DNA of 64,000 bases, taken from an uncultured Saprospiraceae bacterium (lineage in GTDB: Bacteria > Bacteroidota > Bacteroidia > Chitinophagales > Saprospiraceae). The translations under genes and the position numbers were made by a program. Of the stretch, positions 51,388-61,279 are shown one piece after another. A model generated the notes under the pieces. That model made no database searches. It saw only the letters and a list, made by a program, of their open reading frames with translations, and was not told where the DNA came from. Location: contig CALLWB010000044.1 of the NCBI GenBank assembly GCA_938016265.1, positions 1 to 64,000 of the forward strand. The letters are read 5' to 3'. Within the stretch, counting starts at the first letter, position 1. Every line of letters starts with the position of its first letter.

Positions 51388-52086
51388 ATGCGAGTTGACA
51401 AACTAAAGGAATACATCAATCACTACAAGCGTTTTTTAGAAAAATCACCTGATTATGAAATCGGCTATAAGTGGGCAGCCAACAAACAGTTTAAAGACAA
51501 CTGGAAATTGCTGTTTACCGACTTTCCGAAAATGTATGATGCCAGTATTTCAGATAGATTTGTCCAACGGTTTTGGGGCAATCGGTATGAGCATCCCAAA
51601 GCCGCCATGTTGAAGTTGGTCGCCTACCAACCCGAACAAGCAGAATCCATGTTTCGAGCCTTGCTAAATGAAGATGAACTGCTAGAACGTCGGATTGGCA
51701 AATTTCTGTTTATGCTCGACGATTTGCTGAGCGACTACAAACGGACACACGAAGACCTGAACAATCATTTGCATGATGGATTTAAAATGATCTCCGTCTA
51801 CTTGAGTTTTCAATATCCAGAAAAGTATCCACTCTTCGATTATAAAGTTTTTAGCGAACTGATGCGTAAGCTGGGCGCTACGAATATTCCACAAATAAAT
51901 GAATTCGACCGGTACATCAAAGTCCTTAAAAACATCAACCTATTTATACAAAAGGACGAAGAGCTATTAGCTATCCATAAAAAACGGATAGTCCAACCCG
52001 ATTTTTTCCAAGAAGATAGCTTATTGCTTGCCCAGGATTTTGTCTGGTGTTGTGGAAACGCTGAATGCAGAATAGAACACTACTAA
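51388..52086 (+). CDS. Soluble helical protein of unknown function
   Basis: 232 residues, predominantly charged alpha-helical. Notable segments are 'YINHYKRFLEKSPDYEIGYKW', whose central part is 'RFLEKSPDYEIGYKW', 'SDRFVQRFWGNRYEHPKAAM', 'LHDGFKMISVYLSFQYPEKY' and 'LFDYKVFSELMRKLG'. The 'S.YL....PEKYPL.D..VF..LM..LG' part recalls N-terminal regions of McrB-type AAA proteins and related abortive-infection genes, but no ATPase part or neighbouring nuclease exists here, so I do not assign a defence role. It ends with an unusual WCCGNAEC motif, four residues of which could bind a metal. Single gene with its own promoter element. Confidence 0.75.
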   Translation: MRVDKLKEYINHYKRFLEKSPDYEIGYKWAANKQFKDNWKLLFTDFPKMYDASISDRFVQRFWGNRYEHPKAAMLKLVAYQPEQAESMFRALLNEDELLERRIGKFLFMLDDLLSDYKRTHEDLNNHLHDGFKMISVYLSFQYPEKYPLFDYKVFSELMRKLGATNIPQINEFDRYIKVLKNINLFIQKDEELLAIHKKRIVQPDFFQEDSLLLAQDFVWCCGNAECRIEHY

Positions 52087-52387
52087 TCCTTGATTTTAGC
52101 CTATTCAAATCCTCAAAATCTTCCCACCCATTCCCATTAAAGAACTAATTTTTTTTCTTGTTTCCACAATACAAGTATATGATTATTAGCAATTTGGAGG
52201 ATTATCAATAAAAATAATTGCCTTCTGAATTACTAATAATAGCAAGTAAAAAAATTATTATTCTTGAACTACATTACGTAATTTACTAATATAGAGTTGC
52301 TTATGCTTACTGTATCTGATATATCTAAATTACAGATCTGAAAACCAACTATACACATTATAATTATTCTAACCAAAAACCCGAAAC
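52087..52387. other. AT-rich leader region of the large surface-protein gene
   Basis: 301 bp, very AT-rich, with a small ATTACGTAAT palindrome near 52274. No RNA gene, terminator or exact promoter element is recognisable. Confidence 0.3.
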
Positions 52388-55300
52388 ATGAAACCCAACC
52401 TCTACACCTACTTTAATTTCCCCTTCTTAAAATCAGTGCAAAATATCAAGCTTAAAAGCCAAGGGTGGAAATTCTTTTTGACCACCTTGCTCTTCGTTTT
52501 TTGCTCTTTGTCCATTTATGCGCAGCTACTTTCTTTGGGTGGAACCATCTACAGTGATGCAAACAACAATGGCATGTATGATGACTGGGAAATCCCAATA
52601 TCAGGAGTTATTGTCAAAGTGTATAGCAGAGGACCAGATGGAAACTGGGAAACCGGCGATGATTTAATAGAAACCACCGTATTGAGCAATATAGCTGGAG
52701 GGTACCGTTTCTACACAACAAACACAGGGACATTTAGAGTTCGAATAGAGGGTACCAATTTTTTAGCCGGAGGCGAATTAGAAACCTATGGCACCTCTTC
52801 CACAACTACCTCTAATACTGCCAACAATGATATTGACGATGATGACAATGGTGTTCAGGCAGCTCCTGGAACTGTCACCAGAACAAACTCTGTCGGTATA
52901 AGCCCAGGTAACGAACCACCCGCATCAGTTGACGGAGATGATACAAACAGCAATTCAACTGTTGACTTTGGGTTCGTCCCAGATATCTTTTTTAATGATG
53001 TTTTTACACCTAGTATAAATTGTGAGACGATCAATAATCCACCAATGATCACTACTTGTTATGCAAATGGGATAAACATTGGAAATACAATAGAACCTGC
53101 AGTTATCAAAACAAGATATAACCTCAACCAAGTCCCTACTTATATTGCTTATGCAAGTCAGGTGGGTTCAGTATATGGTGTTGCGCATCACTATCCAAGA
53201 GATTTAGTGTTTGCAGCAGCATTCCTCAAGTCTCATGTCGGATTTGGCCCTGAAGGAATGGACGCTATTTACATTTTAGATCCTGAAAATGGCGGGTACA
53301 AAAACACAACAGATCCTACCATCCCAATCGCAATCAACTTATCTGATTTTGGGATCAATGTTGGCACGCTTGCACCTCTTTGCGGTCCGGTCACCCTAAA
53401 TAGTGGTGCATGCAGAGATCTAAAAGGAGACGATAGTTTTGACAATTGGGGTATGCGAAACCAATTTAAAATCGGACTTGGGGATATGGCCATTTCGCCT
53501 GACGGTAGGACTTTGTATATTATGAACCTTAACGATCATGATAATACCTATACAAATGGACAGTTAGTTATTCTGGATATTAGTGATATCAGAAATATAA
53601 AACTTCAAGGTACTGTTGACATTCCAGATCTCCCTGCATGCGCCCCTGATGAGGTTAGGCCATTTGCGATGGATTATGATGTGGAAGGGGAAAGATTGGT
53701 AATTGGGGTCACCTGTTCAGCCCAAAACTCCCAGCTTAGAGGACGGATTAGAACATATATGTATGAACTAAACGCAGCAAACACCGGATTCACCCTCCTA
53801 CCGGTAAACTCCACGCATCAATCACCAATTGCAAGCAACTATATTCCATTAAATTATCAAAGAGGATCAGGATACACTTACGTGTCTAGTTTCCCTGTAA
53901 ACAATATAAATGTTTCAGCAAACTTTGAGCCTTGGACAGATGATTTCCTCAATTATCCTAAAGAAACGGTCAACAATCCAGATGGTTCGACCTCTACCTT
54001 TGTGCATAGTTACCAGCCGCTATTGACGGATATCGAAATTTTAGATGATGGATCTATGGTACTAGCATGGTCTGATCGAGGGAGTTGGCAAATTGGTCAT
54101 AATCAACGTTTTCCCGGTATCACTGGCTACGCTTTTACCTCATTGGCAGGAGAAATATTAAAAGTCCACAATACGGCATCGGGATATCTCCTGGAAGGAC
54201 ACCCTTCTGCTCCTGCATCCAATCACAATACAGGGAATGGCCCAGGAGGAACAGAATTCTTTAATGACATTCACCGATTCCCAACCTCCAATGAACACCA
54301 TCAAACGGCCATGGGATCTCTAGCTTACAAAAAAGGAGCTCCCAGAGTAATGAGCTCGAGACTAAATCCTAGAGAAAGAAATATTTATAACGAAGGAGGT
54401 ATCGGAGGTTTTCTCAATGATACCGGAGTCCCTTCCAGAAGTTTACTCTTATATACAAGTAAATCCGCCGGAAAATCTCCTGGCATAGGTGAAATGACAC
54501 CAATCTGTGGTTGTACCGAACTAGTATCTGTTGGTTCAACCGTTTTTGCAGACAACAATAATAATGGGATTATGGATGGCTCCGATGCTGGAATACCCAA
54601 CGTTGTCGTAGAACTAATCGATCCAGGAAAAGATGCTGTTTTTGGTACAACAGACGATTTTGTATACGAAACACTGGAAACAGATGCCTTTGGCAATTAT
54701 TTCTTTGATCGATTGCCTCAAGGACAATATAAAGTCCGTATTCCTGCTTCTGAGTTTACAGCTGGAGAGCCATTGGAAGAGTACCTCAATTCCTCCACCA
54801 CCACTATAACAGTAGATGACAACGGCGCAGTAGACGGCGATGATAATGGAATTCAAACCGGTGGCAAAGCCACTCAAGTGCTGTCTCCTGCCTTTACACT
54901 AGCAGCGGACACAGAAAAAGTCAATGAAACTGGGCAAGGAGGTGTTTTTGATGATGGAGATGATGACAATGGAGACATGACCATAGATTTTGGCCTTTAT
55001 CCAAGAGACTCTGACAACGATTTACTCCCGGATGTAGTGGATATCGATGATGATAATGATGGAATACATGATTTAATAGAAGTACCCTTAGACCCATTTA
55101 CGGATGCCGATGGCGATGATATTCCAGTATGGTTGGATGATGACGATTCCAATCCTTTGATCGGAAATGTTGATATGGCCTCTAACCCTGATTTTGATTT
55201 TGATGGAGATGGAGTGCCCAACAATATTGACCTGGATGCTGATGGTGACGGAATATCAGATATCATCGAGGCAGGAGGTATTGATACGGATGGTGATGCA

Positions 55301-56713
55301 ATGGTTGACTATCCAACACCTGGAGACCCTACCTCCATGACTGATATTGATCGGGATGGCTTAAGTGATGACCCCATTTTAGATACTGACGATGATGGGA
55401 TTGCCGACCTTGCTCCTGATGACGATCTAACTGGTCCTACAATTTCTACGACGCTACCAATATTTAATACAGATGGCGTTGATGGACCGGATTTCCTTGA
55501 TCTCGATTCTGACAATGATGGTATCTTGGACAACATTGAAGCTTTTAATGGCGCAAACTATTTTCCGCCAACGAATATGGATGCAGACAGAGACGGCTTA
55601 GATGATGCATACGATGGGGACAACAACGAAACATTAGGAGTTATTGACGGACCTGGGACGGCCATTGATCCTGTCAATACGGATTCCGACAGTGTTCCTG
55701 ACTATAGAGATCTAGATGCAGACAATGATGGACTCAACGACATTGAGGAGTCTGGCGGCACTGATATTAACGGAGATGGTCTAGTAGACATAATCACTGA
55801 CCAGGGCACTACCATAATGCCTTGGGACGACGACAATGATGACATACCCAACTTCCAGGAAATAGACTCCAACAATGACGGACTAACTGATATCAGCGAA
55901 TCCACCCTTTCCAATGAGGATACGAATGGAGACGGTATTATTGACTCTACTATCGACCCTGACGGTGATGGGATCATGGATGTAGCAGATGGCAAACCTA
56001 CCGTTTTCGGAGATGCTCCAAGAGGTGTTATCCTTACGGTTAAGTTGCTTTTGGAAGGTCCATATAACCAGGCAACAGGCTTGATGAATGACAACTTAAA
56101 CACTTCTGGATTATTGCCGACAATGGAACCTTATACTGCTTTCGGTTATCAGCATGCTCCTGGTTATGGTGGAGAAATTGCTGATCCAGGAGTTTTTGAT
56201 GTCACTGGACCGGATGCCATTGTAGACTGGGCCTTTGTGGAACTGAGAAGTTCGATAGATTTCACACAAACCGTTGCCACCCGTACCGTACTATTGCAGG
56301 CAGATGGCGATCTGGTTGATATGGACGGAGTGTCTCCTATCTATTTTGCAGATGTTTCTGCTGCCAGTTATTACATTGTAGCAAAACACAGAAACCACCT
56401 CGACGTTATGACCCCGGGTGCTTTACCACTAAATGAAGCAACCACATTACCGCATGACTTTTCTACAGGATCTGCTTTTGGTGTGATCACTTTCCTCGAT
56501 GTTCAAAAAGTAATTGGCCCTGGAGTCTTTGGATTATATGCCTGCGATTTCAATCAATCCGGTTCAGTGGACGCCGCAGATCGAAGTATCTCCTGGAATG
56601 CAAGAAATCAAACTGGCTACCTTCTTGAAGATTCAAATTTTGATGGTGTTTGTGATGCCGCCGAACGAAGTGCTACTTGGAACAATCGAAATAAATTATC
56701 TCGTGTACCCTAG
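52388..56713 (+). CDS. 1441-residue surface protein: SdrD-B domains, propeller-like region, TSP3 calcium repeats and shared C-terminal module
   Basis: Signal peptide ends near residue 45 after a long n-region (FLTTLLFVFCSLSIYAQ). SdrD-B-like domain 1 (about 48-200, 'GGTIYSDANNNGMYDDWEIP'), a beta-propeller-like region (about 240-700, with 'DMAISPDGRTLYIMNLND'), SdrD-B domain 2 (about 713-870, 'VGSTVFADNNNNGIMDGSD'), and a long run of Asp-rich thrombospondin type-3/calcium loops (about 873-1205, e.g. DSDNDLLPDVVDIDDDNDG). The C-terminal module (about 1213-1441) shares LEGPY, VDW..V.LR and KHRNHLDVMTP with the protein at 22113 and ends in two dockerin/EF-hand-like loops (DFNQSGSVDAAD; DSNFDGVCDAAE). 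No classical T9SS tail. The calcium repeats suggest a stiff extracellular stalk. Confidence 0.85.
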   Translation: MKPNLYTYFNFPFLKSVQNIKLKSQGWKFFLTTLLFVFCSLSIYAQLLSLGGTIYSDANNNGMYDDWEIPISGVIVKVYSRGPDGNWETGDDLIETTVLSNIAGGYRFYTTNTGTFRVRIEGTNFLAGGELETYGTSSTTTSNTANNDIDDDDNGVQAAPGTVTRTNSVGISPGNEPPASVDGDDTNSNSTVDFGFVPDIFFNDVFTPSINCETINNPPMITTCYANGINIGNTIEPAVIKTRYNLNQVPTYIAYASQVGSVYGVAHHYPRDLVFAAAFLKSHVGFGPEGMDAIYILDPENGGYKNTTDPTIPIAINLSDFGINVGTLAPLCGPVTLNSGACRDLKGDDSFDNWGMRNQFKIGLGDMAISPDGRTLYIMNLNDHDNTYTNGQLVILDISDIRNIKLQGTVDIPDLPACAPDEVRPFAMDYDVEGERLVIGVTCSAQNSQLRGRIRTYMYELNAANTGFTLLPVNSTHQSPIASNYIPLNYQRGSGYTYVSSFPVNNINVSANFEPWTDDFLNYPKETVNNPDGSTSTFVHSYQPLLTDIEILDDGSMVLAWSDRGSWQIGHNQRFPGITGYAFTSLAGEILKVHNTASGYLLEGHPSAPASNHNTGNGPGGTEFFNDIHRFPTSNEHHQTAMGSLAYKKGAPRVMSSRLNPRERNIYNEGGIGGFLNDTGVPSRSLLLYTSKSAGKSPGIGEMTPICGCTELVSVGSTVFADNNNNGIMDGSDAGIPNVVVELIDPGKDAVFGTTDDFVYETLETDAFGNYFFDRLPQGQYKVRIPASEFTAGEPLEEYLNSSTTTITVDDNGAVDGDDNGIQTGGKATQVLSPAFTLAADTEKVNETGQGGVFDDGDDDNGDMTIDFGLYPRDSDNDLLPDVVDIDDDNDGIHDLIEVPLDPFTDADGDDIPVWLDDDDSNPLIGNVDMASNPDFDFDGDGVPNNIDLDADGDGISDIIEAGGIDTDGDAMVDYPTPGDPTSMTDIDRDGLSDDPILDTDDDGIADLAPDDDLTGPTISTTLPIFNTDGVDGPDFLDLDSDNDGILDNIEAFNGANYFPPTNMDADRDGLDDAYDGDNNETLGVIDGPGTAIDPVNTDSDSVPDYRDLDADNDGLNDIEESGGTDINGDGLVDIITDQGTTIMPWDDDNDDIPNFQEIDSNNDGLTDISESTLSNEDTNGDGIIDSTIDPDGDGIMDVADGKPTVFGDAPRGVILTVKLLLEGPYNQATGLMNDNLNTSGLLPTMEPYTAFGYQHAPGYGGEIADPGVFDVTGPDAIVDWAFVELRSSIDFTQTVATRTVLLQADGDLVDMDGVSPIYFADVSAASYYIVAKHRNHLDVMTPGALPLNEATTLPHDFSTGSAFGVITFLDVQKVIGPGVFGLYACDFNQSGSVDAADRSISWNARNQTGYLLEDSNFDGVCDAAERSATWNNRNKLSRVP

Positions 56714-56714
56714 A

Positions 56715-56799
56715 GTAGGTTATTGAGTTATTGGGTGTATTAAGTTATTGAGCAAGGCACAATTATTAACTTATTACACTTATCAACTCAATTACTACC
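56715..56799. terminator. Long imperfect inverted repeat between convergent genes
   Basis: The sequence starting GTAGGTTATTGAGTT (56715) and running to about 56751 is nearly the reverse complement of 56763-56799 (GGTAGTAATTGAGTTG... when read on the other strand), giving arms of about 36 bases. The right arm overlaps the last codons of the YceI-fusion gene. It can act as a bidirectional terminator or as a barrier against antisense transcripts. Confidence 0.6.
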
Positions 56800-58221
56800 C
56801 AAAGGTTTTAGGGAGAATTTCATAAAAAATTTAAGCATATCTCTTGCAGGAGAAGGGCCATCTGGTCCTTTCACCTTGAAATTAGAGAATAAATCTAGGG
56901 TGTAGGCGGTGGTAACTTCCAAACGCAATTCTCCTTCCTCCGAGTAAACAGGAGTCAGAGTTGCTGGAACTGTTAGTGGAATTGATTTTCCCTTTAGGGT
57001 GAATTGACCGGTCACTTCTATTTCTTGTGGGGTTTCAAGTTTGAGGGGAGAAGATGGTCCTGTTACTTTTTCAAAGATAAAGGTGGACGATGGGTGGTTA
57101 TTTCTGTCTAGCATTTTGTAATGGACTTCTTTGTCAAACCCTAAATCTCCCATTGTGATGTCTTCTATCTGGACTTCAAAACTCCCTTGTGCATTGCTAA
57201 GACTACCTTGCTCATTGAGCGATAATTTGCCAGTTAGGTTTTTGATTTCGCCGGCGTAGCCGTTTAGCGGGGCGAAAAAACTGAAGGCTCCTACTGGTTG
57301 GGTGGTACTTTTTATTTGTTCTACTGCCCAATGTCTTGGAATTTTGGTTGTTGTTTGTGTGGTTGTTGGTGTGTTCTTCAATGAGGCAGATTCCAAAATA
57401 AAACGTTCCCAGCCTATTGTTTTTGTAGCGATTGGAATAGTGGAAAAAGCATCTGGCTTTGCGGAGGTTTCAATGAGATTGACGACGACTTCTTCTAATT
57501 TTTTTCCAGCTTCTTCAAATAACTTAGCTCTTTTGCTCCATTTCCCTTCTACCAAAGGCTTATCCATACACTTATAAATTGGGTCAATACAATTGAACTG
57601 TGAATAAATCTCCCCTGTGATGGCTAGTGTATTTTTCTCGCCTTTGTAAGGATATAAATTCATATAGAATGCCCGGTTGGAGGCTAGCTGATCAAAGGAT
57701 TCCTGGATTTTGAATTTTTGCATTCCTTTGCTGGCTGCCTCTTTACTGCATTTTATAAATTCTTCTTGGTCAAAACTGTTTTTTAGGGTGCCGTTGAGGT
57801 TGGTTATTTTCAAGGGTGCAGTGATGGTCGCGCGGTTGGAATTCCAGACGAGGTGATTTTCTTTTGTATTGGTAACGGGGTTGGTGTGCAGGAGGCGGGA
57901 AGTCCTGACAAAGGTACGTAGCCGATTGAAGTTTGTTGGGCGGCCATAATAATAGGATCGGCCAATTGTATTCATAAATACAATCGTAGGAGTCAGGGTT
58001 ATTTCTTCTGGTGCTCCGGATGCTATGTGGTGTACCACGTATTTCAGTTCATTGGTATTGGCAAACTGTTTAAATTTTTCGAGATACTCCTCGTTGACAA
58101 TTGCATCTTTATTGCTTGTAAATAATACAAGCTGATCTTTCGGTGGGTCACTGAATGGTTGATTCAATTGGCTGAAAGAGGATACAATTAACGTAAGTAC
58201 AATAAGAAATTTTGATAGCAT
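56788..58221 (-). CDS. Exported three-part protein: thioredoxin-like N-terminus, unknown middle, YceI-like C-terminus
   Basis: 477 residues. Signal peptide about 1-18. Residues about 28-112 look like a thioredoxin fold ('DQLVLFTSNKDAIVNEEYL', 'LKYVVHHIASGAP', 'LTPTIVFMNTIGRSYYYGR') but lack CxxC. The middle (about 125-290) has 'WNSNRATITAPLKI' and three cysteines and is unassigned. The last 170 residues match YceI: 'GAFSFFAPLNGYAGEIKNLTG', whose centre is 'FFAPLNGYAGEI', then 'VQIEDITMGDLGFDKEVHYK', 'HPSSTFIFEKVTG', 'IEVTGQFTLKGKS' and 'YTLDLFSNFKVKGPDGPSPA'. Probably periplasmic, with lipid-binding C-terminus (family inference). The fusion to a thioredoxin-like fold without redox cysteines is unusual. 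Confidence 0.75.
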   Translation of the reverse strand: MLSKFLIVLTLIVSSFSQLNQPFSDPPKDQLVLFTSNKDAIVNEEYLEKFKQFANTNELKYVVHHIASGAPEEITLTPTIVFMNTIGRSYYYGRPTNFNRLRTFVRTSRLLHTNPVTNTKENHLVWNSNRATITAPLKITNLNGTLKNSFDQEEFIKCSKEAASKGMQKFKIQESFDQLASNRAFYMNLYPYKGEKNTLAITGEIYSQFNCIDPIYKCMDKPLVEGKWSKRAKLFEEAGKKLEEVVVNLIETSAKPDAFSTIPIATKTIGWERFILESASLKNTPTTTQTTTKIPRHWAVEQIKSTTQPVGAFSFFAPLNGYAGEIKNLTGKLSLNEQGSLSNAQGSFEVQIEDITMGDLGFDKEVHYKMLDRNNHPSSTFIFEKVTGPSSPLKLETPQEIEVTGQFTLKGKSIPLTVPATLTPVYSEEGELRLEVTTAYTLDLFSNFKVKGPDGPSPARDMLKFFMKFSLKPLGSN

Positions 58222-58636
58222 TTGTATTCCAGTTTTTCGAACAATTTTACTAAGATTCTATTCAAACAACGATTTAAAATTGATAATGTTTGAATTCTAT
58301 AAATTCTACTTTGTCAAGAAGATTAAAATAAGACGTGATTTGCTAATTATAGATTCTCCTCCAATCAAAATTATTCATGCTAAAACAATGTAAAAAATAA
58401 TATCGAATGTATAATCAAAACCTTTTTTTTTGTAAAAAAAATCATTCTTCATCCTATTTTCATAGGTTTTTGACAACCTTATCGCTTTAATTTTATTTTT
58501 ATCAATAATAAAACTAATGTATACCTAGGGTAAACCGACAAGTAACATATTTACTTGGTGTATTTTTTGTGCGGGAACCCTTATATTGCACATTATTTTG
58601 TGAATCTTAACTACTACTATCCCTTAGCTGAAATCT
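58222..58636. other. AT-rich divergent regulatory region
   Basis: 415 bp between divergent genes. Several T-rich and A-rich runs and a TATTTTTTG sequence near 58560, one base longer than the -7 consensus spacing, are the only notable points. If the ECF sigma factor at 45463 controls the TonB receptor at 58637, its promoter would be here. Confidence 0.3.
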
Positions 58637-61279
58637 ATGAGAAAAACCTCTTATATCATTTTGCTTATTATTAGCATTATCTCAATGATGAGGATGGATA
58701 TTTCCGCGCAAACCTTAGTAGATCTTCCTGTTGAATTGAAGCTGGAAAAAGTTAGCTTACAAGAAGCCATAACTCAAATTACCGAGCAGACGGGTGTTAA
58801 TTTTTCGTACAGTAAAGACATCCTTCCCCCCAATAAATTAGTCAGTATTTCGTGTAAAAATTTGCCATTAAACATGGTACTGCAAAAAATATTGGAACGA
58901 ACCCCAATCCAATACCGAGAAGTCGGCGATCAAATCGTTTTGTATGAACGATACAAATCCTCCAATTCTACCAAAAAATACACCATTAGCGGGTATGTTG
59001 AAGATGCAAAAACTGGGGAAAAACTGGTGTCTGTCAATGTCTTTCATCCTAAAACATTGAATGGTGTCTATACCAATGAATATGGGTTCTACAGCATTAC
59101 CCTTCCCAAAGAAGAGGTAGAATTGCACTTCGGCTATCTGGGCTATGAACTGAAAGTCAAGAAACTGGACTTGAAAAAAGACACCAGAATAAACATCCGA
59201 CTTCAATCCTCCACGCTACTCCAGGAAATAACAGTCATCGCCAATCCATCCAACAAAGTAAAAGAATCACCAATTATCAATGCGCAAAGCATTCCAATGA
59301 CAGAAATTAAGTCCATGCCCTCCCTTGGTGGTGAAGCAGATGTGTTGCAAGTGATGCAGCTAATTCCTGGCGTACAGTCCGGTAATGAAGGGGCTAGCGG
59401 TATTTACGTGCGAGGTGGTGGCATTGATCAAAACCTAATTTTACTGGATGAGGTGACCATATACAATCCTTCTCATTTGTTTGGTTTTTTCTCTATTTTT
59501 AATGCAGATGCAATCAAGTCGGTAGATCTGATAAAAAGCGGAATCCCTTCTAGATACGGCGAGCGGCTGTCTTCTGTGCTGGATATACGGTTGAAAGATG
59601 GGAATAAAAATCAGTTTCGAGGGTCTGGCTCTGTTGGTTTTTTGACAGCCAAATTGACGTTGGAAATTCCTGTTATAAAAGAAAAAACATCAGTCATCCT
59701 TTCTGCTCGTCGAAGCCTAGTTGATGCGTTGTTGGCCCCTTACAATACCCTCCAAAAAAATAGAGAAGGCAACAAAATCAACTATTACTTTTACGACGCT
59801 AATGCAAAAATCAATCATAAATTTTCGGATAAGGATCAAATCTATTTTGGCTTTTTTAAGGCGAGGGACGTCTTGCATATTCGTGAAAACACTGGCTTGT
59901 TGGACTCAACTGACACCAATCGCCAACTCAATGAAAACAGAACGGACTGGGGCAATTTTGCGGCCTCTGCAAGATGGACTCATTTGATCAACCATAAGAC
60001 ATTCACAAAAGCAACTATTGCGTATTCAAACTATACATTTAACTCGGAGGACATCTTTGAAGATCTACAAAAGCTAGGTACGGACTCTACCACTTTTTTG
60101 TCGATTATTAGAAAGTACAATTCAAAAATCCAGGATGCCAATATGAGGTTTGAGGTGGATGTCAATCAAAGTCCAACCTATCAACTAAAAATGGGCATAA
60201 ATGGAGGTGCAAAATACTTTCAACCAGGGTCTAACGCCGTTATCCGATTTCAGGAATCTTCTACGCCAGTAGATACTGTCTTTAATGATGTCACGCTGAA
60301 AGCCTATGAATTTAGCGCCTATGCGGAAAACAGAATCAATATACAACAGCGATTTAAAGCCAATATCGGACTACGGGCAAGTGTTTTTAGTATTGAAGGC
60401 AGCACATTTAGCTCTTTGCAGCCAAGAGTCGCCCTGTCATGGGAAATTCTGGATAAAACTTTTGTTCGGACGTCTTTCGACTATGTGGTGCAGCATCTTC
60501 ATTTGCTAACCAATACAGGGATAGGCCTGCCTACCGATCTTTGGGTCCCTTCCTACAAAAATATTAAACCAGAAAACAACTACCAACTAACCTTAGGGTT
60601 TACTCGTCAATTCGATCATAATGTAGAATTTAGTATGGAAGGATTCTACAAAAGACAAAATAATTTATTATCTTACCGTGTAAGTTCGGCATTTTTATTG
60701 GATGGAGAAAATTGGAATGAAAATGCGTTGATTGGAAAAGGCTGGGCTTATGGTTCGGAACTATTTTTGCAGAAGAAAGCAGGAAAGTTCTTAGGATGGG
60801 TCGGATACACACTTTCTTGGTCGTTTCGGCAATTTGATGAAATAAATGAAGGGAAAAAGTATCCTTTCAAATACGATAGAAGGCATGACATTTCTATTGC
60901 TTTAATTTATAAGTTGAATAAAAATGTTAAAATAAGTGGGAGTTGGGTATATGGAAGTGGGAATGCTGTAACCTTACCAATCAGTGAAGTTCCATTGAAT
61001 GACCCAACCAATCCTTTAAGCACACTGACGATATTTAACTACGGTGAACGAAATAATTTTAGGATGTCTCCTTTCCATCGCTTAAATTTGGGGGCAGAAT
61101 TTTATAAGAAGAAGGAAAAATTTGAGCGAACAATAAGGCTAAGCATTTACAATGCATACAATCGAAAAAACCCTTTTTATATTACTATAGGAAAAAACGA
61201 AAGAACTGGCGAACGCGAATTTAAACAAGTTAGTCTCTTTCCAATAATACCAACCATAAGCTATGATTTTAAATTCTAA
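58637..61279 (+). CDS. STN-domain TonB-dependent outer-membrane receptor
   Basis: 880 residues. Signal peptide about 1-24; STN (secretin/TonB N-terminal short) domain about 30-105 ('LKLEKVSLQEAITQITEQTG', 'ILPPNKLVSISCKNLPLNMV'); a carboxypeptidase-D-regulatory-like beta sandwich about 113-195; TonB plug about 210-320 with 'QLIPGVQSGNEGASGIYVRG' and 'NLILLDEVTIYNP'; then a 22-strand-type barrel ending 'PTISYDFKF' with terminal Phe. STN domains contact FecR-type anti-sigma factors, so it is a transducer that should signal to an ECF sigma system; the orphan pair at 44386-46155 is the nearest candidate. The next gene overlaps its end by 17 bp and encodes the DUF4249 lipoprotein partner. Confidence 0.94.
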   Translation: MRKTSYIILLIISIISMMRMDISAQTLVDLPVELKLEKVSLQEAITQITEQTGVNFSYSKDILPPNKLVSISCKNLPLNMVLQKILERTPIQYREVGDQIVLYERYKSSNSTKKYTISGYVEDAKTGEKLVSVNVFHPKTLNGVYTNEYGFYSITLPKEEVELHFGYLGYELKVKKLDLKKDTRINIRLQSSTLLQEITVIANPSNKVKESPIINAQSIPMTEIKSMPSLGGEADVLQVMQLIPGVQSGNEGASGIYVRGGGIDQNLILLDEVTIYNPSHLFGFFSIFNADAIKSVDLIKSGIPSRYGERLSSVLDIRLKDGNKNQFRGSGSVGFLTAKLTLEIPVIKEKTSVILSARRSLVDALLAPYNTLQKNREGNKINYYFYDANAKINHKFSDKDQIYFGFFKARDVLHIRENTGLLDSTDTNRQLNENRTDWGNFAASARWTHLINHKTFTKATIAYSNYTFNSEDIFEDLQKLGTDSTTFLSIIRKYNSKIQDANMRFEVDVNQSPTYQLKMGINGGAKYFQPGSNAVIRFQESSTPVDTVFNDVTLKAYEFSAYAENRINIQQRFKANIGLRASVFSIEGSTFSSLQPRVALSWEILDKTFVRTSFDYVVQHLHLLTNTGIGLPTDLWVPSYKNIKPENNYQLTLGFTRQFDHNVEFSMEGFYKRQNNLLSYRVSSAFLLDGENWNENALIGKGWAYGSELFLQKKAGKFLGWVGYTLSWSFRQFDEINEGKKYPFKYDRRHDISIALIYKLNKNVKISGSWVYGSGNAVTLPISEVPLNDPTNPLSTLTIFNYGERNNFRMSPFHRLNLGAEFYKKKEKFERTIRLSIYNAYNRKNPFYITIGKNERTGEREFKQVSLFPIIPTISYDFKF

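Noticed and set aside
51388-52086. Defence (McrBC-like) system
   Set aside because: Only a faint resemblance to an N-terminal region; no ATPase, nuclease or mobile element nearby.
54997-56103. Several open frames on the minus strand opposite the calcium-repeat region
   Set aside because: Asp-rich GAT/GAC codons on the plus strand read as stop-free Ser/Ile-rich frames on the other strand; they are shadows of the real gene.
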